From Clostridia bacterium (GTDB taxonomy: Bacteria; Bacillota; Clostridia; Christensenellales; CAG-138): 64,000 nt of DNA. The DNA lies in NCBI GenBank assembly GCA_017545535.1, contig JAFWMS010000020.1, positions 1 to 64,000 on the forward strand. Reading direction: 5' to 3'. A program made the translations under genes and the position numbers. The notes beneath the pieces are model-generated. The model was not told the DNA's origin. It made no database searches and saw nothing but the letters and a program-made list of their open reading frames with translations. This document shows, in pieces, positions 1 through 8,585 of the stretch (position 1 is its first letter; each line of letters begins with the position of its first letter).

Positions 1-26
1 TGCCTGTCGGCACCCTTGACAGGCAT
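1..26 (+). terminator. hairpin, possible terminator of an upstream gene
   Basis: An 8-bp perfect stem (TGCCTGTC / GACAGGCA) with a 9-base loop is followed closely by a short T-run at 30-35. It may end a plus-strand gene lying left of the window. The window start cuts off its context, so the role is uncertain. Confidence 0.4.
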
Positions 27-52
27 ATGTTTTTCTGCTAATTTTGAAACAA

Positions 53-78
53 GGGTGGTGGGCTGCAACCCACCACCC
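53..78. repeat. 10-bp perfect inverted repeat
   Basis: GGGTGGTGGG at 53-62 and CCCACCACCC at 69-78 form a very stable hairpin with a 6-base loop. No clear T-tract follows on either strand, so it is not a textbook terminator. It lies between the left edge and the CoA-transferase remnant; its function is unknown. Confidence 0.5.
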
Positions 79-168
79 GCAACAACACTTTAGCCTTGTT
101 CTACGCCCGTGAGGCGTTTACACAGAATTTGAGATACTACCAATCAGTTGCTGACAATCTATGCTGAA

Positions 169-522
169 TTATTTCACAGCTCCAGAATCCATTAGGCTGT
201 GGATTTCTTCATCAGTATATCCATAATCTTGAAGCACAAAGGACGTATGAGCGCCTATTGACGGTGCCACAACATAGTCTTCATCCTCCAGGGAGGCCAT
301 ATGTATGGGCGGACAAGGCATGGTGCCTGTCTCACCATTCGGGAATGTGATTTTCTTGACATATCCATTGATCCATGCTTGAGGATCATTCTCAACATCC
401 GCAAAATGGCTCATTGTTCCGGCGACAATATCTGCTTCATTGAAAATGGCTTCCCATTCTTTTGAGCTTTTTTTCGGAAGGATTCTTCCATCGCGCGGAT
501 GATATCGAAGCAGATTTTATAA
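169..522 (-). pseudogene. C-terminal fragment of a family III (CaiB/BaiF) CoA-transferase
   Basis: The last 81 codons read as the end of a family III CoA-transferase: a DPQAW block, a proline-rich segment, then APSIGAHT and the terminal LQDYGYTDEEIHSL block that in this family reads PxLGxHTxxVLxxLGYxxxEI. Reading upstream, the frame runs past the first ATG into SSKEWEAIFNEADI, also family-like. At a run of seven T (468-474) the homology jumps to another frame, FDIIRAMEESFRKK, and then ends at stops. So this is a remnant of roughly a quarter of a 400-residue protein, with at least one frameshift. The enzyme moves CoA between carboxylic acids; this copy cannot be functional. Confidence 0.7.
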
Positions 523-561
523 TTATTACTGATTTTGATTTGATAATCAATGCATTAGCAA

Positions 562-590
562 GAAAAGCGCCTGCCAAGCAAGCGCTTTTC
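562..590 (-). terminator. intrinsic terminator of the 605-1279 gene
   Basis: GAAAAGCGC (562-570) pairs perfectly with GCGCTTTTC (582-590). On the minus strand the 3' arm ends in TTTTC followed by TTGCT. It lies 15 bases past the stop codon of the minus-strand gene. Confidence 0.65.
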
Positions 591-604
591 CTGCGTTGTA
601 AACA

Positions 605-1279
605 TTATTCATCGCCAACGGTTTCCCAATCGGAAAGATCATATTCCTGGCAGCAAGTCTCGCAAACCGTACATATCGAGCCGTCCGGGGATCTTTTCCG
701 CACGACCTCGTCCTCCTCGCATTCCCGGTCACAAAAATCGCAGACAAGTCTTTCATATAACAGGGAATAATCAATACGTTTCGCCTTCTTTTGAGATTTG
801 ATCTTGGATTCCTTGCAGGAATATTTCTCCCCGCTCGTCCTGTCATAGGTAAACAATTCGGTCGATTTTGTGTTGTCCTCACAATTCTCTGTCACCGTTT
901 CCCAGTGAATGGAATCAATGGAATCAATCCATTCGTCGGAATGAGCAGAGAGAACGGAAACAAAGGATATGATCTCCCCGAATTCCTCCGTTAAATCAAC
1001 CGGATCTTCTCCGTCATCCAACGCTGCTGCAATGGCCTCATCTCCGCTGCAAAGAGCGATCAGATCGTACATGACATCCTTCAATGAATGCGGGCAGCAG
1101 CTTTCCTGATCGGCGGTCGGGACCGTCAGCCTAACGGTATCCCCCTGCACCCTCAACGTGCAAGGGAAGGACGATTCCTCATAGCTTTGCAGCAGGATGT
1201 CCTTATATTGATCAAAGGCTGCTGCGATGGGTTTGCTGGCAATGGTAACGGTAGTCTCTGTACTGATGATCATGCTCAT
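605..1279 (-). CDS. hypothetical protein with C-terminal Cys-rich (zinc-ribbon-like) end
   Basis: This 224-residue protein is not one I recognise. No signal peptide or membrane segment is visible. The first half is mixed and acidic, the middle (about residues 145-175) is Lys/Ser-rich, and the end holds CDFCDREC followed some 20 residues later by CTVCETCC, a pattern that could bind one or two zinc ions. The start at 1279 has AAGGAG at a good distance. It lies 20 bases downstream of the LRR-BRCT gene on the same strand, so the two are probably co-transcribed, and it is followed by a hairpin terminator. A nucleic-acid or protein-binding role is only a guess from the Cys pairs. Confidence 0.7.
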   Translation of the reverse strand: MSMIISTETTVTIASKPIAAAFDQYKDILLQSYEESSFPCTLRVQGDTVRLTVPTADQESCCPHSLKDVMYDLIALCSGDEAIAAALDDGEDPVDLTEEFGEIISFVSVLSAHSDEWIDSIDSIHWETVTENCEDNTKSTELFTYDRTSGEKYSCKESKIKSQKKAKRIDYSLLYERLVCDFCDRECEEDEVVRKRSPDGSICTVCETCCQEYDLSDWETVGDE

Positions 1280-1299
1280 AAAACATTCTCCTTTTCTAC

Positions 1300-3207
1300 T
1301 TATTCCGCCACAAAGGGGATGTTGTTCTCTTTCGCGTACTGCTCGGCATAGGAGCCGGCGGGGGCATGGATGGTAAGATTGGGAAGGTCACTTAACGCAA
1401 AGGTGTCAATGCTCGTCACATTGTCTGAGATCGACAGACTTGTCAAGCCGCTGCATCCTTGGAATGCAAAGAAGCCAATGCTTGTCACACCATCGGGGAC
1501 CGTTACTTTTTCGCTGCTTCCACAATACTTAATCAGCTTTGTTCCTTCAATGGTAAACAGTCGGCCTGCAAGATCGTTAAACTTGCGCTCGGTAATGACT
1601 TCGATGCCCAGTTCCTGTGCAGCCTGTTTCTTAGCACTGTCAGTCTCCGGATAATTCATGATCAGATAGTCCACCTTCGCCGTCAGCGAAGACGCCAATT
1701 TCCCTCCGTTTTCGAGAATAAAGGCTTTCAGTTCATTACGGTTTCCAAAGGTCTCCAAATTGCCGGTCACTGCGATGTTAAGACCTTCAATTCCTTGCTT
1801 TCCCTGGCGAGCTAACATCCGATCAGTGACCGTTGCCTGTTCTTTTTCTTTCCGTTTCTCGACACCTTCTTTTTGTTTGGCATTGATCTTGTTATCGCAA
1901 TAATCAAGTATCATTGCGATCAGGTCAGCTTTTCCGGCTTTCTGTACGGCTTCCATATAGATCTGTATATCCTTTGGCGCAATCAATCGTTCTTGACACA
2001 TCAACGCAAGCAGATCAGGATACGTTATCGCAACATCTACCAGCTTTGCAGCGTTAGATTTAATATATTTGCAGTTTTCTTTGAATCCAGATTCTTCACC
2101 GTTAAGATGATTCCTCGAGAAACCGACAGCAGCTTTAGCTCGAAGGGAAGCAGGAAGCCGTGATGGATTTGAAATGACAATTCCCGTCACGCCATCGGCA
2201 TCCAGGAAGTCCGGATCGACCTCCGTTGTACTATCCGGTATGTTGACAACAGCGAGACATCGACAGCCAGAGAAAGCCCTTTCACCAATGCTTTTCAAGC
2301 TCTGGGGGATCTTAACTTCTGTCAGCTTGGTGCAGCCGTTGAATGCATATCCGCCAATGCTTTTTGCGCCTTCCGGAATCGTTACGCTCGTTAATGCACT
2401 GCATTTATCAAACGCACCATATCCAATGCCGATCACACCTTCCGGAATCGTTATAGCCGTCAAGCTGCTGCATTTATAAAATGCCGCCTTCCCGATGTTG
2501 GTCACTCCCTGCGGAATCACCACATGCCCACCAGGTCCGTAATACTTTTTTAGTGTGCCCTTCTCGATTTTAAAATTCTCCGGGCGATTTGCTGCCTCAT
2601 CTGAAATGGCGAATTCTGCTTTGGAGCAATTAATGAATGCACATCCGCCAACACTCGTTACGCTCTCCGGGATTGTCACATACATCAAATTGTCGCAGTT
2701 GCCAAAAGCCTCAGCACCGATCGTCGTAACGCTATCCGGAAACGACACACGGATCAGGCTGCTACAACCAAAGAAGGCATAATCTTTAATCGTTGTAACA
2801 CCTCTCGGAATATCCATGTCCTGAACAGGCATATCATTCAAGTACAGACTGTGTTTACTTGCGCCACGAAAAGGATTCTGTTGCTGTGAAAAAACAATAT
2901 CGCACCATGCGGCCAAATCCGAAATCGTCAGACCCGTAAGCGCATCACAACCAAAAAATGCAGCCGATCCAATACTCTTTACGCTTCTTGGGATCGTCAC
3001 TTTTGCCAAGTTTTTGCATAATTCAAAAGCTCCTGCCCCAATACTCGTAACGCCATTGGGGATAGTTATGCTTGTGATGGCATCGCAGCCTCGGAACGCT
3101 TCTTTTCCAATGCTCGTCACCCCCTCCGGGATGGCCACATCCCCGCCGGGGCCCACGTACTTCTTTAGGACACCGTTTTCAATGATGAAATCGCTTGCGT
3201 TGCTCAT
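1300..3207 (-). CDS. BspA-like leucine-rich-repeat protein with internal BRCT domain
   Basis: A 635-residue protein without a signal peptide. Residues 1-370 are LRR_5 (BspA/TpLRR) repeats of the form SIGxxAFxxCxxLxxVxIPxS. A helical, charged linker follows (about 375-465), then a BRCT domain at about 470-548 (IEGLNIAVTGNLETF; ENGGKLASSLTAKVDYLI), then a last LRR block to the C terminus. A module of the form IExGxLKKYxGPGGxVxIPxGVTSIG starts three blocks (about residues 8, 208 and 553), suggesting internal duplication. LRR_5 proteins are usually secreted or on the surface; the missing export signal and the BRCT domain, typical of DNA ligases and repair proteins, point to a cytoplasmic role. 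The start has AAGGAG upstream. Confidence 0.88.
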   Translation of the reverse strand: MSNASDFIIENGVLKKYVGPGGDVAIPEGVTSIGKEAFRGCDAITSITIPNGVTSIGAGAFELCKNLAKVTIPRSVKSIGSAAFFGCDALTGLTISDLAAWCDIVFSQQQNPFRGASKHSLYLNDMPVQDMDIPRGVTTIKDYAFFGCSSLIRVSFPDSVTTIGAEAFGNCDNLMYVTIPESVTSVGGCAFINCSKAEFAISDEAANRPENFKIEKGTLKKYYGPGGHVVIPQGVTNIGKAAFYKCSSLTAITIPEGVIGIGYGAFDKCSALTSVTIPEGAKSIGGYAFNGCTKLTEVKIPQSLKSIGERAFSGCRCLAVVNIPDSTTEVDPDFLDADGVTGIVISNPSRLPASLRAKAAVGFSRNHLNGEESGFKENCKYIKSNAAKLVDVAITYPDLLALMCQERLIAPKDIQIYMEAVQKAGKADLIAMILDYCDNKINAKQKEGVEKRKEKEQATVTDRMLARQGKQGIEGLNIAVTGNLETFGNRNELKAFILENGGKLASSLTAKVDYLIMNYPETDSAKKQAAQELGIEVITERKFNDLAGRLFTIEGTKLIKYCGSSEKVTVPDGVTSIGFFAFQGCSGLTSLSISDNVTSIDTFALSDLPNLTIHAPAGSYAEQYAKENNIPFVAE

Positions 3208-3311
3208 GGTTGGTTCTCCTTTTCAAAATGGTATGGCTTCTGTTTTCGCGGAAAAATGCTCGTTATCAAAGCAACTTTTGTTAATTCTTCCGCTTTTTGA
3301 TTCGATAACAT

Positions 3312-4675
3312 CTATATTTCTTCCTTCTTCAATATCAGTTTGATCGCCCAGGGGGGGACGGCGAGGTTGTTGTATTCCTCCTGCAGGAAGACGAAGGCCG
3401 TGTTGTAGGGGGGCATTTGGGTGGGGAAGGTGCCCCAGCCGTCGGTAAAGTAGATGAGGCCCTTCAGGTTTTGAAACTCGTGCTGCTCTATGAGCTTGTC
3501 CACATAGGCGAAGACCGGGCGGAAGTTCGTGCCGCCCAGGCCCCGGAGCTGCATGGTCTTGAGGTATTCGTCGAATTCCTCCTGAGAGGTGATCTTCGCG
3601 TCCTCCTGGACGGCGGCGTCGCACTGGATGATGTGCAGGTTGATCTTCGAGAAAAAGCTCTCGGTGCTTTTGAGGATGTTGTAGGTCTTCTGCACGAACC
3701 GCTGGACGGTCTCCCCCGTCACGGAGCCGGAGGTGTCGATGGCGATGACGAACTCCCGGATGCGCTTGACCTCCTTGTACTCCAGGGGCTCGATGAGGGG
3801 CATGTTCTCGTAGAGCTGCAGGCCGTAGGTGTAGAAGATGTAGTCGAACTCGTCGTCGTTGATCTTCATGGCCTCGCCCCGGACGGCGAACTTCTTGAGG
3901 AAGGCGGCGTAGTCGTACCGCTCCCGGTTCACCTCGCGGAGATTCTGCAGCAGGGCGCCGGGGTCCTTGCCCTGGCCCTTGGAGAAGGCCGCCATGTCGA
4001 TCTGCATCCGTTCGGAGATCTCCCTCCAGTCCGCCTCCGAGCCGTAGACCGTCACGGTGACGCTGCCGTCCCCGTTCCCCTCGCTGTCGTCCTCGCCGCC
4101 GGAGCCGCCGCCCATGCCGATGGCGGCCTTCTCCTCGTCGGTCATGTACCAGGGGGCGTGGTCGTCCCGGCGAAAGAGTTCCTGCCACTGTATGAGGCGT
4201 ATGGGGTGCAGCGGATGGTCAAGGAGATACCGATAGACCTTCTCCGCCGTCAGTAGGCCCACGTCTTTTTGCAGCTGCTGATACACCGCCCCCCTGCCGA
4301 GCCTCCCGCGCCGCCTCGGCAGCCCGGAGCCCCAGCTGGGTGATGGAATGCTCCACCGCGATGTCGCAGGCCAGGTCCCACGCCGCCTGATCCACCAGGG
4401 AATGGACGAACATGTGCCGATAGACGCAGTGGAGCACCGCGTGCAGATAGTCCCGCACGGGCGCAGCCCGGTCGGCCTTGTAGCCCAGCAGCACGTGCCG
4501 CGGGTCGTACGCCAGGATACTGCCCGTCCGTGGCGAAGGACACCGCGTCCGTCTCCACAGGCGTCAGCCGGCTCAGCGCCGCGTCCAGAAAGCGCAGGTT
4601 CACCAATATCTGATTCCAGCTCAGCCGCAGCACATCCCGCGCCAGCCGGGAACGTTTTTCGTTCTGCTCATCCAT
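3312..4675 (-). pseudogene. DUF2201 / VWA-domain protein, broken by two frameshifts
   Basis: Three consecutive reading frames together give one DUF2201 protein. The N-terminal part starts at 4675 and reads to FATDG; near 4520 the homology moves one base to a frame with AYDPRHVLLGYKAD, LHCVYRHMF and WDLACDIAVEHSI; near 4289-4294 (a run of six C on the plus strand) it moves again to VYQQLQKDVGLLTAEKVYRYL and the C-terminal VWA-like domain (FVIAIDTSGSVTGE, LGGTNF, IYFTDGWG). Both shifts fit one extra base. The DTSGS and TDG metal-site residues are intact in the last part. This family usually sits beside a MoxR-type ATPase; none is in the window. Either the gene has decayed or there are assembly errors in G/C runs. 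Confidence 0.78.
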
Positions 4676-4796
4676 GCCGTTTGATAAGGCACAGTATGGC
4701 CGCCATGTCCTTCCTCCGCCGGTGCTGTATCACCGGAAAACCGCAGTTGGGGCAGGGCCAGCTATCCGTTTTCGTTCCGCATCTGGGACACTCCAT
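4668..4796 (-). CDS. 42-residue zinc-ribbon peptide
   Basis: The start at 4796 is preceded by AAAGGAGAA at a good distance. The peptide opens MECPRCGTKTDSWPCPNCGF, a two-CxxC zinc ribbon, followed by a basic HRRRK stretch. Its stop codon overlaps the start of the broken DUF2201 gene by 8 bases, which suggests translational coupling and a shared task. A longer in-frame reading up to 4895 exists but runs into the duplicated LRR tail and lacks a better ribosome site. Confidence 0.6.
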   Translation of the reverse strand: MECPRCGTKTDSWPCPNCGFPVIQHRRRKDMAAILCLIKRHG

Positions 4797-4810
4797 GAGG
4801 TTCTCCTTTC

Positions 4811-4880
4811 TTATTCCGCCACGAAGGGGATATTGTTCTCTTTCGCGTACTGCTCGGCATAGGAGCCGGCAGAAGCATGT
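4811..4880 (-). pseudogene. duplicated 3' end of a BspA-like LRR gene
   Basis: The minus strand reads AGSYAEQYAKENNIPFVAE then a stop, identical in protein sequence to the last 19 residues of the LRR-BRCT protein ending at 1300, and nearly identical in DNA. Upstream the similarity disappears. It is the stump of a second LRR gene, or a recombination scar that copied the 3' end. Confidence 0.75.
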
Positions 4881-5030
4881 ATGGCGATGTGGCAACGATC
4901 ATCGCACAAATCAAAAAAAAGCATGCGTATCAATCACCGTATCTCCTCGTTTTTCTTACTCTCACGACTGTATCTCAAATGATACTTGCATATATATCGA
5001 AAGTCAATCCCAATCCGGCCCATGACAATC

Positions 5031-5056
5031 AAAACCGCCGCAGATGCGGCGGTTTT
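5031..5056 (-). terminator. intrinsic terminator of the 5072-5665 gene
   Basis: An 11-bp perfect stem (AAAACCGCCGC / GCGGCGGTTTT) with an AGAT loop lies 16 bases past the stop of the minus-strand gene. The arms carry A/T ends, so it could work in both directions. Confidence 0.7.
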
Positions 5057-5071
5057 ACGACAGAATAATAG

Positions 5072-5665
5072 CTAATGGACATTCAAGAAGCATTCTTTGA
5101 CCCGGTACCCAGCGACAATTGATTTAGTCTGTAAATGCAAACACTTGACTTCTTCATAAGTGATCGTATTGATTTCCTCAATACCATCCCGTTGCACTGC
5201 CGCCGATATGAATGATTGGTCCTTCTTTCCTGGAAGAAAAAGCTCATTCAGCCTCTTCGCCGCATTCTCTTCGGATTCATCCTTGTTCCACTCATATCCG
5301 AGCTTTTTGAGCAGATCATCAGCGTTCTCTACAGCTTCATACCCCCATGAATATACGATCCTTTGAAACTCGAGCGTATCTATATCGTCAAGTTGCTGAA
5401 TACTCTTCATTATCTTCTCACAATACTTCTTCATAGCATTTGCAGCTCTGCGTGAATATTGCAGCCCCATGCAGCAAGAGGGAAGTTTCTCACAAAGGTC
5501 AGCGACAGACTTGACTTTAAAATACGAATTTAGCCCAGTATCGAGAAATAATAATTCACCAGACCCTCCTGACATAGGATCAAAAGGATCCAGCTGCACA
5601 TGGAAGCTTTTTCCACTCACAGTGGTAATAGTTATCCCAACAGATTTCACAGTTCCGTATGACAT
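5072..5665 (-). CDS. hypothetical protein, paralogue of the 5846-6649 product
   Basis: A 197-residue protein of unknown function. The start at 5665 is chosen because a perfect AGGAGG lies just upstream and because its first 40 residues (MSYGTVKSVGITITT, LDPFDPMSGGSGELLF) align with the start of the neighbouring gene's product (MAYGYYNSVDITVKT, AEPFDQKSGGTGTISL). Both share a later block around WGYE and a short acidic C-terminal domain. An upstream in-frame ATG exists but has no ribosome site. No membrane segment is visible. The gene lies in the minus-strand accessory block and has its own terminator. Confidence 0.75.
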   Translation of the reverse strand: MSYGTVKSVGITITTVSGKSFHVQLDPFDPMSGGSGELLFLDTGLNSYFKVKSVADLCEKLPSCCMGLQYSRRAANAMKKYCEKIMKSIQQLDDIDTLEFQRIVYSWGYEAVENADDLLKKLGYEWNKDESEENAAKRLNELFLPGKKDQSFISAAVQRDGIEEINTITYEEVKCLHLQTKSIVAGYRVKECFLNVH

Positions 5666-5845
5666 TTTGATCCTCCTTGTGATTATGCATCGCTGTTTCG
5701 CATTCCTGTCTGACACGAAAAGGGCAATCGGAACGCCGGTGCCGTTCTGCTGCCCTCCTTCATGTTATTCTGTTTTCAGTATACTCCTATTGTCGCCCTC
5801 TTGCAACATATTGTTGAAGCGGAGGTGTTAGGAAACCGCAACAGC

Positions 5846-6649
5846 TCACGCCTCACAGCTCATGATATCCCATGTCTTTTTGACTTCGCCGCTCTTCATA
5901 TCTAGAGCAAAGATTCTTTGTCCACAAAATGCGAACGGCCCATCTCGTCCATCGCAAATTGCCATACAGCTATCAACAATAGCCTCATGTGAGCATTCAT
6001 GGAAAAGATTCTTTTCATAAAGGCTATTCAGCTTGTTCTCCAGCGCCTGGAGAGCCTCCTCATCTTCGTCTTCTTCGAATGGTTCCCAGTCTTCATATTC
6101 AAAGCCAAGCTCCCCCATAAAATTAGAAAAGCGTTCTGATGCGATATAACCCCAGGCATTATCAAGCTCCCTGAGTTCTACCGTCTCAATCAAGTCAGTT
6201 GATGAACAATCATTCTCTAAAGCTGTTTTGAATGCCTGAAAGTTCTTGAACACGGTCCCTAACCGCTCCGCTCCGTCCAGTACTTTTATCTTGTTCAACA
6301 GCGGCAAAGCCCCGAACATTTCTATTGTTTTAGGCTTAGCATCGTCTTTTGATCTATCAGGATGTCCTTTTACCAAACAGTATTCCTCTGTTATCGTTGA
6401 TTTGCTGAGCGACTCAATTTCGCCAAGCACCCTTTCCAGTTCGGTGTCCATACCCAAAAAATCCAGAAGTTTCTTGGAAAACTCGTTAATCGATGTCGTA
6501 TCTATTATTGTCTTGAGCTTTTCTTTTCTTAGAGAGATCGTTCCGGTTCCGCCTGACTTCTGATCAAAGGGTTCAGCGTGAAATGAGTATTTTTTTCCCG
6601 TGTCTGTTTTCACCGTAATATCAACAGAATTATAATACCCGTATGCCAT
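5846..6649 (-). CDS. hypothetical protein, paralogue of the 5072-5665 product
   Basis: A 267-residue protein without recognised domain. The N terminus repeats the module described for its neighbour (a beta-rich 40-residue start ending in SGGTGTISL), while the middle is longer and helical and the C-terminal third is acidic (EDWEPFEEDEDEE), ending in a block with several Cys. A purine-rich ribosome site (AGGACGAGG) precedes the start. Tandem paralogues of different length suggest duplication followed by divergence. Function unknown. Confidence 0.75.
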   Translation of the reverse strand: MAYGYYNSVDITVKTDTGKKYSFHAEPFDQKSGGTGTISLRKEKLKTIIDTTSINEFSKKLLDFLGMDTELERVLGEIESLSKSTITEEYCLVKGHPDRSKDDAKPKTIEMFGALPLLNKIKVLDGAERLGTVFKNFQAFKTALENDCSSTDLIETVELRELDNAWGYIASERFSNFMGELGFEYEDWEPFEEDEDEEALQALENKLNSLYEKNLFHECSHEAIVDSCMAICDGRDGPFAFCGQRIFALDMKSGEVKKTWDIMSCEA

Positions 6650-6712
6650 AGAATTCCTCGTCCTTTTAGTTTTTCTAAGGGGATAGCGTCCTTATCTTTA
6701 CTCAAAAATATC

Positions 6713-6792
6713 GATGCACATATTACGTAAGTCAATCCTGTAAAGCCCCGTGACGGGCAGGCTCGACCCAGCTGCGGCGGTTTTGCGACAGC
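6713..6792. repeat. diverged copy of the 3' flank found at 4985-5068
   Basis: Both stretches lie just past the stop codon of a minus-strand gene and share AAGTCAATCC, a C-rich block ending TGAC, and GCGGCGGTTTT followed by CGACAG. At 5031-5056 this forms a perfect terminator; here the left arm is degraded to GACCCAGCT. It points to an old duplication of a gene plus its terminator. Confidence 0.5.
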
Positions 6793-8547
6793 TCAGGCGT
6801 CCCAGCCCAAGGCTTTCAGGAAGTCGTCCACCAGAACGATCTTGACCGGCTTGCCCTTTGTGCGCTGCTCCAGGGCCGCCTTGACCTTGGATTCGCCGAA
6901 GCCCCGGGGGTCCACCACCAGGTAATCGGTTTTGCCGGAGACCGCGCCGCGCTCTACGCCGCCCATGACCGTCAGCTTCTCCAATACTGATTCCCAATCT
7001 TCGACCAGAATACCGGTGAACACGAATTTGCTGCCGTTGATGACGATGTGGGGATCCTTCTCCGCGTACTGGGCATACTTCTGTTGCCACTCCTCGGCGC
7101 GCTGTCTCTGCGCTTCTTCGGGATCGTACTCCTCGAAGTCGTCATCCGCAGGGGGATAGTCCAGGTCCCAATCCGGGTTGTTCTCGCCGATCTGCCGGAA
7201 GAAAGCCGCCTTGCGGGCCAGGTCCGGGTCGTCGATGACCTGCAGGGCCTTCTCATACCACTCGACAGCCGTCTTCATGTTGCCCATGCAGCCCTCGGCA
7301 AACTGATAGCAGCGCCCCAGATCCCGCATGGCCAGGCCATAGCCCTGCTCTGCGGACTGTGTGAACAGCTCAAAAGCCTGTCTCTTGTCCTTGCCGACGC
7401 CCTGCCCTTGCATAAGGCGGCAGCCGTAGGAGTGCTGGCAGGGGGCGTTGCCGCCCTCCGCGCCCTTGCGGTACAGGTCCACGGCCTTTGCGTCGTCCTG
7501 CTCCACACCGCGACCGTGCTCGTAGGCCAGGGCCAGGGGCCAGTAACCGGCGGCGCAGCCCGCGTCCACGGCCTTTTTAGCCCATTGGAGGCACAGCTTG
7601 TAGTCTTCCCCCGCGCCGGCCTGGTCCAGGGAACCGCCCAGGCCCATATAGCCCTCCGCCAGGGAAGCCATGGCCGCGGCGTCCCCGGCTTCGGCCTTGC
7701 GCTGGTTCTCCGCCATTCCGCGGTACAGCGCCGCAGGGCCTTTGCCGTCCGGGTCGCCCCAGGCCACGGCCTTCTCCATCCACTCTGCGGCTTTTTCAAA
7801 GTCCCGCTCCACGCCGAAGCCTTTGGCGTACAGCAAGCCCAGGTTGAAGGCACCTTCGGAATCATCCAGCTCCGCCTCCTTGCGGAACCAGTAGGCGGCC
7901 TTGGCGGGGTCCTGCTCCACCTCGTCGTCACCGTCAAGATAGGCCTGGGCCAGCTTCGCCATGGCGAACTTGTCCCCGCCCTCAGCCTTTTCGATCTTTT
8001 CCTCCAGAGACATCATATCGGTCTCGGAGCGATCCCAGAAATCCTCCATATACGGGCGGCACATGATCGTCCCGCCGAACAGGGTGGTACACATCATCTC
8101 CGGGCGGTCCTTACCTGCCACCTTGTGGGCTGTAAGCTTGCCGCCGCTGACCTCCAGCATCACCCCCGCCTGCTCCGGGTCCAGGCCGGCGTACAGGGGC
8201 TGTAGGTTCTCATCTCGTATATGCCGGGACAGTCGACGGCAGGCCTCAAAGAAAGCGCCCATGTTGTCCCGCAGCAGAGGATCGGAGGTCTGACCGGTGC
8301 CCTGGCCAGTCTTTTTGTCCACGCGGATGTTCCCCCGCTCGATGCCGCTGCCTTTCTCATGGTCGTATATCTCGCCCCGGCCCATGACCTTCAGGTTCCA
8401 GGCATCCGCGTCCGAAGTGTAAATGAACAGGTACGGCGCCTCGATGAGATCAACCGTCAGGTCGATATCATCCATCGTGGATTTGGGTTCGTTTTGCAGC
8501 AGCCACTGCAGCCCCTCGATCCCGCAAAAGAAATTCGGTTTTCCCAT
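6793..8547 (-). CDS. Sel1-repeat protein with C-terminal BRCT domain
   Basis: A 584-residue cytoplasmic protein. Residues 1-180 are an unrecognised N-terminal domain. About residues 185-430 are Sel1-like repeats (AMAKLAQAYLDGD, AFNLGLLYAKGFGVERD, PLALAYEHGRGVEQDD, SYGCRLMQGQGVGKD), alpha-alpha solenoids for protein contacts. After an acidic linker, residues about 497-584 form a BRCT-type domain (SKFVFTGILVEDW, GKTDYLVVDPRGFGESK). It starts 38 bases after sbcC on the same strand, so it may belong to that operon. BRCT domains bind phosphopeptides or DNA ends; with SbcCD beside it a DNA-damage role is an inference. Confidence 0.85.
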   Translation of the reverse strand: MGKPNFFCGIEGLQWLLQNEPKSTMDDIDLTVDLIEAPYLFIYTSDADAWNLKVMGRGEIYDHEKGSGIERGNIRVDKKTGQGTGQTSDPLLRDNMGAFFEACRRLSRHIRDENLQPLYAGLDPEQAGVMLEVSGGKLTAHKVAGKDRPEMMCTTLFGGTIMCRPYMEDFWDRSETDMMSLEEKIEKAEGGDKFAMAKLAQAYLDGDDEVEQDPAKAAYWFRKEAELDDSEGAFNLGLLYAKGFGVERDFEKAAEWMEKAVAWGDPDGKGPAALYRGMAENQRKAEAGDAAAMASLAEGYMGLGGSLDQAGAGEDYKLCLQWAKKAVDAGCAAGYWPLALAYEHGRGVEQDDAKAVDLYRKGAEGGNAPCQHSYGCRLMQGQGVGKDKRQAFELFTQSAEQGYGLAMRDLGRCYQFAEGCMGNMKTAVEWYEKALQVIDDPDLARKAAFFRQIGENNPDWDLDYPPADDDFEEYDPEEAQRQRAEEWQQKYAQYAEKDPHIVINGSKFVFTGILVEDWESVLEKLTVMGGVERGAVSGKTDYLVVDPRGFGESKVKAALEQRTKGKPVKIVLVDDFLKALGWDA

Positions 8548-8585
8548 AGATCGATCCTCCTCTACTATGTTGAAATTCTAAAGTC

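Noticed and set aside
462..770. A 102-codon plus-strand frame near the left edge
   Set aside because: Overlaps the CoA-transferase remnant, a terminator and the end of a real minus-strand gene.
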